Shown here one piece after another: positions 7,466 to 15,890 of a stretch of DNA of 64,000 nt; positions within the stretch are counted from its first letter, which is position 1; every line of letters starts with the position of its first letter. Both the position numbers and the translations under genes were made by a program. The notes under the pieces are model-generated. The model searched no databases and was not told the DNA's origin. It saw only the letters and a program-made list of their open reading frames with translations. This DNA comes from Chitinophaga pinensis (GTDB taxonomy: Bacteria; Bacteroidota; Bacteroidia; B-17B0; Aurantibacillaceae), in assembly GCA_945860225.1 (NCBI GenBank), contig CAMAPT010000006.1, positions 62,001 through 126,000 of the forward strand. The letters run 5' to 3'.

Positions 7466-10400
7466 TTATAATTTGCTGGCGAGCGTACAGCCTAATTTAT
7501 GAGTTCTTACTTTTCCTGAGAAATCAAATACTTCTATGTAAATTACATAGATTCCTATCGATGCTTTTTCAAGTCCATCGGTAATTCCATCCCAACTAAA
7601 AGTTCCTTGTTGAGTTAATGGTTGATTTTTAATGAGATGTCTGACCAATCTTCCATCGCTATCATAAACATATACATTAGCAATATTGGTTGTTTCTGTT
7701 AATTCATAACTGATATTCAATACATCATAATAACCATCATTATCGGGCGAAAATAAAGGGTTTGAAATATAAAACCCACTTCCCATTTCTACTTTTAAAT
7801 ATTGAGAATTTTGATAAGACGGCGTTGCAAACCTCGCCGTTTCAGAGGCACTATTCCAATTTGTACGGTCGTTTGTTCTTCTATTAAAATCGATTCGTTC
7901 TAAAGAAACTCCTTTTTTACTCACTAGTAAAGGAAAATGAAATGCCTCGTCATAAATAAAATTATCTATAATTTTCGAGTGTTTATCACTAATCGTTACT
8001 ACATCCCTATCGGTGTTCATCGCTGGCAAGTCTATCATATCCACAAATTCGTTTGGATTAAGCGAAAAATAGTGTTGTTTAATACTATGCTGATTTTCGC
8101 TTAAAACCACATAATGCCCGGGGAATAATAAATATCCATCATGAGTAATAATTTGAGTATCAAATAGTGCTCCTGAAATCGTATCCATAGAACCGATTCG
8201 TAAATCTTTTAAATCAATGGTCTTATTGCTTTTATTATATAACTCTACAAAATCAACACAGCCCGAGTTTGGGTCAAAAAGAATTTCATTAATAACGATG
8301 TCGTTTTCTATTGGCGCTTGTGGTACAGCAAACGGTAAGCTCGAATTTATTAATGGATTACCCGAACAATCACATACATCACTTAATACAGAACAATGAT
8401 AAACCACATTGGCTAATAAGCCTAATCGAAATTTTAATTTTACCTTTTTGAATTGTGGCGAAACTGGTTGAACGTAAATTGGTTCTCCAAAACCATTATC
8501 TAATAAATAATTTTTTGGATTCGATAACCTTACACTATTTAATGATTCTGTAAAAGTCAATAAAATAGTGTCATTTAATAGGATATCTATTTTTTGTAAT
8601 TGAGGGAATACTCTATCAAGATTTGAAGCCGATACGGAATTTATTTTTCCGGGAGTACCTCCTAGTTTATCCTCACTAGCCCGCCAATTTCTAATTTCGC
8701 CACACGGATTACCAGCATCTATTTGCTCTAAACTAAATCCGCCTTCTTCTTTATCTGAGCTTTGATACCAATCTTTAGAATAAGTAAGCGAATGTATCAT
8801 TACCCCATTCGTATCTCTTAAAGTCAATGTTGTGCCATCATTGATAAGGGATGGAAACCCGGTAATTTCATACACTTTAATACCACAAGTTTTTAAAAAT
8901 TTTTCTGCATTTCCAGCATTGGTAAATACCATCAGGCTATCTGCTTTTATAATAACATCCGGCAATTTTTTGGATGAAGAAAGCGTCGATAAAGTCCAAT
9001 TTTTCAAATGAATATCAAAAGATGTTCTGTTTTTCAATTCTACAAATTCAACATCGGGCAAACCAATCGATGGATCCGGATCTGCCATCAATTCATTAAA
9101 CACCACATCATAAGGTTTATGATGGTAATAAGAAAACCGACTTTGATTCAAATGAGGCAAATTACCATAACAATCTGTTATCCCCGAAATCATCAACGTA
9201 TAATTTGTTCCACTTTTCAAAGGTGTTGGTAATACTAAAGTAACATCCGTTGAAGAAGTTAAAAAAACGGAAACAGGCGCGCCAATAAATGGAAAAATTG
9301 AATAATTTGTAAGATTGGTTAACTGCTGTTTTGAAAAAACATCTTCTATTTGAACTAAAATATGTAAAGAATCTATCACTGATACTTTTGTTATTCTTGG
9401 TCCAATGGTATCTGCCACTAGTGAATAAACAGAGTTTATAAATCCTGGTGTCCCACCATCTGCATCATTAGAGGCAATCCAATTATCGGATAGTAAACAT
9501 GTAACAACCTGATTCGGATTAATCTGTTCTAAACTATAACCTCCCTCTTTTTTGATTGAATTTTTATACCATGTATCGAAGTAACTTAAGCTATCGATGA
9601 TAGCATTGGACGACGTTTTTAAAAATAAATGGTCGCTTGTATTATTGAGGGAAGGAAAAGAACTAACGCCTATTCGGTTCAAATATCCTAATTCAGTGAA
9701 TTGCGCTGTATCAGCCATCGGACAAATGATGACATACTGATTGGGGAGTAAAGTATAATGACCAATAGTTGCTGTAGAATACCCATCGCTTAATTTTAGT
9801 CCTTTCAAATTATACATCGTTAAACTATTATTGTATAACTCTAGATATTCAGTGTTGGTTAGATTAACTATCGGAGAAGGGTCGGCATATATTTCATTAA
9901 AAACGATGTCTTTATAATTCGGAATTGGTTCAACAAAATAAATAAAACTCACGGCAGAAGAAGGCATCGTATTTCCAACAATGTCATTCATCTGACTCAC
10001 TTGCAGTGTATAGGTTCCATTTACTAAAGGTGTTGACACAACTAAATGAACTAATTTCAAATTGATTCCGTCGCGGGTTGCCGATAAAGGATTTCCAATG
10101 CCCGAAATATTATAATTAGTTACATTTTGTGAGCTGTTTAAATCAATGGGTTCATCGAATAAAACATCCACAGAATCTGAGGAAATAGAAAAAGCACTTA
10201 TCAGTTTTGGTGGCTGACTATCGATGATAATCGGAGTGACCAAAATATTATCAAACTGGTGTTTCTGAAAAAAAGAGGCCGTGCTTTGTTTGATTAAAAA
10301 CCCAAAATAGTTGGAGCTTACATGAGAGCCATCTGTGGCCGAACCCTCCATTATATAGCTATTTCCTGTTCCTGTTAAATCTCGTTGCAATGTCCAAACA

Positions 10401-10885
10401 TTGGAAACATCATGAGTTACTTTAATTTTAAGGGTATGATTTGACGCATTTAGTATACCGGAAGTTCCAATTACCAGACTGTTTGTAGCAATGCCTGTTC
10501 GCTTATACAAACTAATATTATCCTGAGTGCTTCCAATTCGAACAAAATAACCATTGATTACAGTGGATTTTAAATTAAACGTATCACTTGCTAAATATAC
10601 ATCCACATAATTAGCACTCGACGGATTGAATTGCAAATTCACGTCAAACTCCCACTCACAATTACTAACCAACGTATTTGTAGTAGAACCATAAAACGAT
10701 GAATTAGTGGCAGTATTAGTCGATTTTAATTGATTATTAACGATTTGAAAATCGTTGGGGCTACTAATAATCCAAGTAGGATTTGACGTCAAGTCTCCAT
10801 CATCAAACTTTTCATTAATTTGTGCCGAAGCAAAAATCACCCACATATTAAAAAGAAGAAACAAAAAGGAACGAGAATTTTTCAT
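7466..10885 (-). CDS. large exported protein with three lamin-tail domains and Ig-like linkers
   Basis: The product is about 1139 residues. The chosen ATG at 10885 gives MKNSRSFLFLLFNMWVIFASAQ, a clean signal peptide; a GTG three codons upstream is less likely. An N-terminal jelly-roll-like region is followed by repeated pairs of an Ig-like domain of the Big_5 type (PPKLISAFSISSDSVDVLFD) and a lamin-tail domain. The lamin-tail domains begin near residues 328 (DIVFNEIYADPSP), 597 (DVVFNELMADPDPS) and 863 (DIVINEILFDPNS). The last 90 residues (FSPDNDGYYDVLNISYEL ... GIYVIYIEVFD) form a FlgD/CHU_C-like C-terminal module often seen on type IX secretion cargo. It is therefore probably a surface or secreted adhesive or scaffold protein; no catalytic domain is visible. 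Confidence 0.85.
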   Translation of the reverse strand: MKNSRSFLFLLFNMWVIFASAQINEKFDDGDLTSNPTWIISSPNDFQIVNNQLKSTNTATNSSFYGSTTNTLVSNCEWEFDVNLQFNPSSANYVDVYLASDTFNLKSTVINGYFVRIGSTQDNISLYKRTGIATNSLVIGTSGILNASNHTLKIKVTHDVSNVWTLQRDLTGTGNSYIMEGSATDGSHVSSNYFGFLIKQSTASFFQKHQFDNILVTPIIIDSQPPKLISAFSISSDSVDVLFDEPIDLNSSQNVTNYNISGIGNPLSATRDGINLKLVHLVVSTPLVNGTYTLQVSQMNDIVGNTMPSSAVSFIYFVEPIPNYKDIVFNEIYADPSPIVNLTNTEYLELYNNSLTMYNLKGLKLSDGYSTATIGHYTLLPNQYVIICPMADTAQFTELGYLNRIGVSSFPSLNNTSDHLFLKTSSNAIIDSLSYFDTWYKNSIKKEGGYSLEQINPNQVVTCLLSDNWIASNDADGGTPGFINSVYSLVADTIGPRITKVSVIDSLHILVQIEDVFSKQQLTNLTNYSIFPFIGAPVSVFLTSSTDVTLVLPTPLKSGTNYTLMISGITDCYGNLPHLNQSRFSYYHHKPYDVVFNELMADPDPSIGLPDVEFVELKNRTSFDIHLKNWTLSTLSSSKKLPDVIIKADSLMVFTNAGNAEKFLKTCGIKVYEITGFPSLINDGTTLTLRDTNGVMIHSLTYSKDWYQSSDKEEGGFSLEQIDAGNPCGEIRNWRASEDKLGGTPGKINSVSASNLDRVFPQLQKIDILLNDTILLTFTESLNSVRLSNPKNYLLDNGFGEPIYVQPVSPQFKKVKLKFRLGLLANVVYHCSVLSDVCDCSGNPLINSSLPFAVPQAPIENDIVINEILFDPNSGCVDFVELYNKSNKTIDLKDLRIGSMDTISGALFDTQIITHDGYLLFPGHYVVLSENQHSIKQHYFSLNPNEFVDMIDLPAMNTDRDVVTISDKHSKIIDNFIYDEAFHFPLLVSKKGVSLERIDFNRRTNDRTNWNSASETARFATPSYQNSQYLKVEMGSGFYISNPLFSPDNDGYYDVLNISYELTETTNIANVYVYDSDGRLVRHLIKNQPLTQQGTFSWDGITDGLEKASIGIYVIYIEVFDFSGKVRTHKLGCTLASKL

Positions 10886-11136
10886 ACTTAGCACAACAAA
10901 CTCAATGTCATATTACTCTATTATATCTATAGATGATATATATTTATTTTATACTTAAAATAGTTCTATTCAAAAGAATACATCTATCAAATAGATGCAA
11001 AAAACTAAAATAAGAATTTTTTTCATAGCAAATTAATTGGCAATTTTACGTCGATTAAATTATCCATGTTTAATATCTGTCATCGAAAAAATTCATGGAG
11101 ACTCCAAATGACAAATAAATAATAATAGAGCTACGT

Positions 11137-12129
11137 ATGAAAATTGCAGTTGTAGGTGCCACAGGTTTAGTAGGAACAAAAATGTTGGAAGTTTTAGCAG
11201 AAAGAAATTTTCCAATAACCGATTTAATTCCAGTTGCTTCAGAAAAATCAGTAGGAAAGGAAATTGTATTTAAAGGTAAAAGCTACAAAGTACATTCTAT
11301 GCTTGATGCCATAGCTTCTAAACCACACATCGCATTATTTTCAGCGGGTGGGGGCACTTCGCTTGAATGGGCTCCTAAATTTGCCGAAGCAGGCATCACT
11401 GTGATTGATAATTCGAGCGCTTGGCGAATGGACCAATCTAAAAAATTAGTTGTTCCTGAAATCAATGCACACCAACTCACTGCGGAAGATCGGATTATTG
11501 CTAATCCAAATTGTTCTACTATTCAAATGGTCGTAGCATTAAACCCTCTACATCAAAAATACAAAATCAAACGTGTCATTGTTTCTACCTATCAATCGGT
11601 TACCGGAACTGGGGTCAAAGCTGTTGCCCAACTATTAAATGAACGCTCGGGGATTGAAGGAGAAATGGCCTATAAATATAAAATAGACTTAAATGTCATT
11701 CCTCAAATTGATGTGTTTACAGATAATGGTTACACAAAAGAGGAAATGAAGATGGTCAATGAAACAAAAAAAATAATTGGAGATGATTCTATTCGGGTGA
11801 CAGCCACTACGGTACGTATCCCTGTAATGGGTGGACACAGTGAGAGTGTGAATGTTGAATTTGAAAATGAATTTGATATCAAAGATATTTTCAAAATTTT
11901 GAGCGAAACTAAAGGTGTTGTTTTACAAGACGATATCAGTAATCAAATTTATCCAATGCCCATCAATGCGCACAACAAAGATGAAGTTTTTGTAGGAAGA
12001 ATCCGAAGAGATGAATCTCAGGCTAATGCCTTAAATATGTGGATTGTATCTGACAACTTACGCAAAGGAGCTGCAACCAACGCCGTTCAAATTGCAGAAT
12101 ATTTAGTTGCAGCTAAATTGGTGAAATAA
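11137..12129 (+). CDS. asd: aspartate-semialdehyde dehydrogenase
   Basis: Asd reduces aspartyl phosphate to the semialdehyde that feeds diaminopimelate, lysine, methionine and threonine synthesis. The 330 residues include the NADP-binding N-terminus (MKIAVVGATGLVGTKML), the catalytic Cys126 in IANPNCSTIQMV, and GGHSESVNVEFE near the substrate-binding end. It is a single gene about 240 bases from the divergent lamin-tail gene; I see no T-box or lysine riboswitch in that gap. It converges on the patatin gene. Confidence 0.95.
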   Translation: MKIAVVGATGLVGTKMLEVLAERNFPITDLIPVASEKSVGKEIVFKGKSYKVHSMLDAIASKPHIALFSAGGGTSLEWAPKFAEAGITVIDNSSAWRMDQSKKLVVPEINAHQLTAEDRIIANPNCSTIQMVVALNPLHQKYKIKRVIVSTYQSVTGTGVKAVAQLLNERSGIEGEMAYKYKIDLNVIPQIDVFTDNGYTKEEMKMVNETKKIIGDDSIRVTATTVRIPVMGGHSESVNVEFENEFDIKDIFKILSETKGVVLQDDISNQIYPMPINAHNKDEVFVGRIRRDESQANALNMWIVSDNLRKGAATNAVQIAEYLVAAKLVK

Positions 12130-12171
12130 ATAGTACCTATTTATTAAATAGTTGTTGTAACCGTTATTGTT

Positions 12172-13179
12172 TTAAGGCAATTTCATGGTATTTTTTTTGC
12201 CGATGTGTTCAAAGTTTGCTTCTATCCAATTTGCGCAGGCTTTGTAACCTAATTCTTTGAGGTACATCATAAAATCCCAACTGGTATTTAATTTTGATGA
12301 TAAATTTAACTCACTTAACTCTTCGTCGGCACTGATGTTATGCAAATATACAGGCCTTAAAGCGCCATCAAGTGTAATTCCCTTTTCTATCAACTGTTGT
12401 TTAAACTGAATTAATCTGAGCTCCAACAATAAGGAGGAGTTAAAACTTAATTCATTAATTCGATCTCTGATACCTTCAATATTATCGGGTACATTTTTTA
12501 TATTTTTAGGATTAATCTGAACCAATAAAATATCATTAGCCTCTTCCGTATGATCGATTAAAGGCTCAATTAATGGATTTCCGCTATATCCACCGTCCCA
12601 ATAATATTCTCCATCAATTTCCACCGCATCATACATATATGGCAAACATGCCGAAGCAAGAATAGATTTAGCCGTAATTTCTTCGCGACCAAAAATACGA
12701 GCTTCGCATGTTTTCACATTGGTAGTACATACAAATAATTTTGGGGGATTTATCTGATGTAATTCATTAAAGTCAATCACCTGATTTAAAATTCTTTCAA
12801 GAGGATTGTATTGCAATGGGTTTAATTGTTTGGGTGTAAAATTCTCTGTAACAGCACTAAACCATTTATAGGTTGGAGAAAAATCCATATTACCTGGGCT
12901 CATCATTTTATCTAACCAACTCGGCTGAATTGGTGACAATTTTCCGGCTTCAGAAATTTTATGCCAAAATTTTACTAAAGTGTGTTTAGCCAAATTTCGA
13001 CCTCCTTTTTTTAATCCATAAATGGTACAAACTCCGTTCATGGCTCCGGCGCTAGTGCCGCTAATTCCTTCAATTTCTATGCGTTCATCATCTAGTATTC
13101 TGTCAATAACTCCCCAGGTATATGCCCCATGTGCACCCCCACCCTGAAGTGCTAAATCTATTTTTTTTACATCTGCCAT
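12172..13179 (-). CDS. patatin-like phospholipase
   Basis: The protein is a predicted cytoplasmic serine lipid acyl hydrolase of 335 residues. The oxyanion loop is LALQGGGAHGAYTWG (residues 9-23), the nucleophile is Ser43 in GISGTSAGAMNG, and the dyad Asp lies in YYWDGGYSGNP. The central part carries the conserved LASACLPYM. No signal peptide or surface-anchoring barrel is visible, so it is probably not a type V secreted patatin. The natural substrate is unknown; membrane phospholipid turnover is the usual suggestion. It runs in the same direction as dnaX and starts 58 bases after the end of that gene. Confidence 0.9.
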   Translation of the reverse strand: MADVKKIDLALQGGGAHGAYTWGVIDRILDDERIEIEGISGTSAGAMNGVCTIYGLKKGGRNLAKHTLVKFWHKISEAGKLSPIQPSWLDKMMSPGNMDFSPTYKWFSAVTENFTPKQLNPLQYNPLERILNQVIDFNELHQINPPKLFVCTTNVKTCEARIFGREEITAKSILASACLPYMYDAVEIDGEYYWDGGYSGNPLIEPLIDHTEEANDILLVQINPKNIKNVPDNIEGIRDRINELSFNSSLLLELRLIQFKQQLIEKGITLDGALRPVYLHNISADEELSELNLSSKLNTSWDFMMYLKELGYKACANWIEANFEHIGKKNTMKLP

Positions 13180-13237
13180 AATTTTTTGTTAAGTCTTTTT
13201 AAAATTTAGATTTCATTAAAAATCATTCATATTTTAA

Positions 13238-14946
13238 TTAATATTCTATGTCCAAATCAAATCGTTTTTTTAGTTCCAAAAGAGCAGGATTTTTTTCAGC
13301 CATTAATTTAAACTTATCAGTTGGCTTATACGCTTTTATTTCGCCTGCTATTTCAGATACTTTAATTTCTAACTGCGTTTTTTTGTTGCTTAAAAGTCTT
13401 CTTAATTCATCGAGCATGTCCTGCTTAATATTAGTAAGCATTTCTCGTTGCACTTCATTATTTAATTCCACCGAAACAGTCTCTCCCTTAAGTTGTATGT
13501 GGCTTGAGGTTAATGTGGCATAAAGTTGTTTATTGCCATTTTTATTTTTTTCCTCTGCAAAATATTTAATGGCTTCCAAAACACGCTCAGAAGTCAGTTC
13601 TATATCAAGCGTTTCTGTCTCATTTACTTGCGCTACGGGTTTTTCAGCCGACGCTTCAGGCGGGGCGGTATCTTTTAATAAAAATTGAGACTTTATTTTT
13701 AGTTCATTAAAGCCAACTACTGGTTTATTACTTATCTGAACGATGGGCTGAGCCGAAAATTTTGTAGGAGGAGCTGCCGCTATAGCTTGAGGTGAAGTCT
13801 GAGTTTCGAAATTGGTTCCTAACTCATCTTTTTTTTTTCCGCATCTTGCGATGCGGTATTTAAATAACTGATTTGCATAAGTGCCATTTCCACTTGCAAA
13901 CGCTGGTTTTTAGCAGACTTATAATGAATATCACACTTATTAATAACAGCCAGTGATTTCAATAAAAATGTGGTTGGGCACAATTGAGCTTGTTGAGCAA
14001 ATCGCTGTTTCAAATTTTCGCTAGCTTCTAAAAGCTGAACCGTATATTGATCTTTACTTACTAATAAATTTCTTAAATGTTCGCCAAAGCCAATGATGAA
14101 ATTATGCCCATCAAATCCCTTTTTTAATATTTCATCAAAGGTTACCATCACTTCAGGCAGTCTGCCATTTAATGCGGCATCCGTTAGTTTAAAATAATAC
14201 TCATAATCTAATACATGCAGATTTTCAACCACTGCCTTATACGTTAAATGATTTCCGGTAAAGGTTACCATTTGATCGAAAATAGAACAAGCATCGCGTA
14301 ACCCTCCATCTGCTTTTTGAGCAATTATTTGAAGAGCTTCGGGCTCAAAGGTGATGTGTTCTGTTTGAGCAATGTAAACCAACTGTTCAGTTATGTCTTC
14401 TGTTTTTATTCTATTAAAACTAAATACCTGACAACGTGATAAAATTGTTGGAATGATTTTGTGTTTTTCGGTAGTTGCTAAAATAAACTTAGCATGTTTT
14501 GGTGGCTCCTCTAATGTTTTTAAAAAAGCGTTAAATGCGGCATTAGACAACATGTGTACCTCATCAATCACATACACCTTGTAATCTCCTAATTGTGGGG
14601 CAAATCTAACCTGATCCACTAGGTTCCGAATGTCCTCTACCGAGTTATTAGAAGCTGCATCTAATTCATAAACATTGAGCGATGCTCCCGAATTAAATGA
14701 CAGGCAAGATTCGCAAGCATCACAAGCTTCCCCGTCAGGAGTTAAATTGGTACAATTAATGGTTTTTGCAAAAATACGTGCACAGGTTGTTTTCCCAACG
14801 CCACGCGGTCCGCAAAACAAATAAGCCTGGGCAATTTTACCATTTTTGATGGCTTGTTTTAAGGTATTAGTGATATGACTTTGACCAACTACTGTATTAA
14901 AGTGTTGGGGGCGATACTTACGAGCCGATACAATAAAATTGTCCAT
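13238..14946 (-). CDS. dnaX: DNA polymerase III tau subunit (long DnaX form, needs -1 frameshift or slippage)
   Basis: The frame that ends at 13819 is continued in the -1 frame without a stop down to 13238. Reading through with a one-base backward shift at the A10 tract (13829-13838) gives about 569 residues, a normal DnaX length for the phylum. After the junction come KKKDELGTNFETQTSPQ, a proline/alanine-rich linker, and a compact C-terminal domain (LTSERVLEAIKYFAEEKNK ... KNPALLELKKRFDLDIEY) of the kind that ties tau to the polymerase core. There is no good start codon for that region as a separate gene. So it is either the tau product of programmed recoding or transcriptional slippage, or the result of a sequencing error in the A run. 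The adjacent hairpin favours a programmed event. Confidence 0.75.
13819..14946 (-). CDS. dnaX: DNA polymerase III gamma-like subunit (short DnaX form, unshifted frame)
   Basis: This is the clamp-loader ATPase of 375 residues. It shows Walker A (GPRGVGKTTCARIFA), the four-Cys zinc module (CTNLTPDGEACDACESC), Walker B (VYVIDEVHML), the SRC motif (TILSRCQVF) and the domain III collar region. In the unshifted frame the ribosome stops at TAG (13819-13821) two codons after the A10 run, so this is the analogue of E. coli gamma. The clamp-loader partner delta' (holB) is at 22691-23815. The gene is divergent from the 15048 gene. Confidence 0.9.
   Translation of the reverse strand: MDNFIVSARKYRPQHFNTVVGQSHITNTLKQAIKNGKIAQAYLFCGPRGVGKTTCARIFAKTINCTNLTPDGEACDACESCLSFNSGASLNVYELDAASNNSVEDIRNLVDQVRFAPQLGDYKVYVIDEVHMLSNAAFNAFLKTLEEPPKHAKFILATTEKHKIIPTILSRCQVFSFNRIKTEDITEQLVYIAQTEHITFEPEALQIIAQKADGGLRDACSIFDQMVTFTGNHLTYKAVVENLHVLDYEYYFKLTDAALNGRLPEVMVTFDEILKKGFDGHNFIIGFGEHLRNLLVSKDQYTVQLLEASENLKQRFAQQAQLCPTTFLLKSLAVINKCDIHYKSAKNQRLQVEMALMQISYLNTASQDAEKKKMS
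13828..13856 (-). promoter_or_regulatory. dnaX recoding/slippage element: GNRA hairpin directly followed by A10
   Basis: In the mRNA sense the order is CCGCATC, loop GCAA, GATGCGG (a perfect 7-bp stem with a GNRA tetraloop, 13856 to 13839), then ten A residues (13838 to 13829) and G. The codons read GCG GAA AAA AAA AAG ATG AGT TAG. The hairpin abuts the A run with no spacer, as in hairpins that promote RNA polymerase slippage. Ribosomal -1 frameshifting on A AAA AAG is also possible. Confidence 0.75.
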
Positions 14947-15000
14947 AATTGAAACTTAAAAATACTGTTTATATCGCCATAAAAAAGGTTAAATTATTAA

Positions 15001-15029
15001 CTGTATGTGAATAAGTGTATCTATATTTG
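15001..15029 (+). promoter_or_regulatory. candidate promoter of the 15048 gene
   Basis: TATATTTG (15022-15029) is a full match to TAnnTTTG, with CTG (15001-15003) 18 bases upstream in place of TTG. It ends 18 bases before the TTG start codon. Confidence 0.4.
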
Positions 15030-15047
15030 GTCATATTTTAACAAGTA

Positions 15048-15752
15048 TTGGCTCTGATAAAAGATAAATTCATATTTTTTTGCTTTTTTAGTTTTCTAGC
15101 ACTTTTTGGGCAGTCTCAAAATAGTATTAAAGGAATTGTGACAGAACCCGATAGCCTAACTCCCATGCCCTTTGTGTATGTTATAAATGCACAATCGGGT
15201 CAAGGACAAATGAGTGATGGCAATGGCTATTTTTCTATTATAGCTAATGATAAGGACTCTATCATCTTTTCATTTGTTGGATATGTGAGATTAAAAATAC
15301 CGGCTAGCCAACTACACAAAGAGATTTATAAACCTTGTAAAGTCGTTATGCAAGAAACCGTATATAAACTAAACCAGGTAATTGTGAGTGATTTTAAGCT
15401 AAAGCCCTATGAAAAAGATTACATGAGACGTGTTATTCAAGGTTCAAAAATTAAACCTATGAATGTGATAGAAAGTCCAATATCTGCCCTTTACTCACAA
15501 TTTAGCAACAAAGGAAAAGAACAGCGCAAATTGGCTCAAATTTTTGAAGAAATTTTCATACAAGAAGAAATCGCCAAAAAATTTAATCCTGAAATATTAA
15601 GAAAGTTAACAGGAGATGGCCGTATTGATTTTGAAAAATTTCGAAAATACTGCTATAACCTAAGTAATGATTTTATCATTAACCATGATGGTTACGAATT
15701 ATATGCACGTATTATGGATTGTTATTATCGTTGGAAAGACGAAAAACGCTAG
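15048..15752 (+). CDS. exported protein with carboxypeptidase-regulatory-like domain
   Basis: The 234-residue protein starts at a TTG because no ATG exists before the hydrophobic signal sequence (KFIFFCFFSFLALFGQSQ) and a stop lies upstream in frame. Residues about 25-105 form a CarboxypepD_reg-like (peptidase-associated) beta domain: IKGIVTEPDSLTPMPFVYVINAQSGQGQMSDGNGYFSI ... IIFSFVGYV. This is the same module that begins TonB-dependent receptors. Here it is followed not by a barrel but by a charged, mostly helical C-terminal part (RKLAQIFEEIFIQEEIAKKF). Such proteins are common in Bacteroidota and have no known role. It is monocistronic between dnaX and the heme genes. Confidence 0.8.
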   Translation: MALIKDKFIFFCFFSFLALFGQSQNSIKGIVTEPDSLTPMPFVYVINAQSGQGQMSDGNGYFSIIANDKDSIIFSFVGYVRLKIPASQLHKEIYKPCKVVMQETVYKLNQVIVSDFKLKPYEKDYMRRVIQGSKIKPMNVIESPISALYSQFSNKGKEQRKLAQIFEEIFIQEEIAKKFNPEILRKLTGDGRIDFEKFRKYCYNLSNDFIINHDGYELYARIMDCYYRWKDEKR

Positions 15753-15890
15753 TTAATCATTCCTAAAATTTACTGCCATTAAAGCCGTTTTCTTGACCAT
15801 CAATAAGTTAAGTAACTTCAAAAAATTTAGGTATTTCGGTCTTATTTGAGCGAAATATACATTATCTTGTAGCCCTTAATTTATTATACT

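Noticed and set aside
13238-13579. Independent gene for a 113-residue protein
   Set aside because: Its apparent start is an internal Leu codon; the frame is open upstream to the A10 tract and forms the tau end of DnaX.
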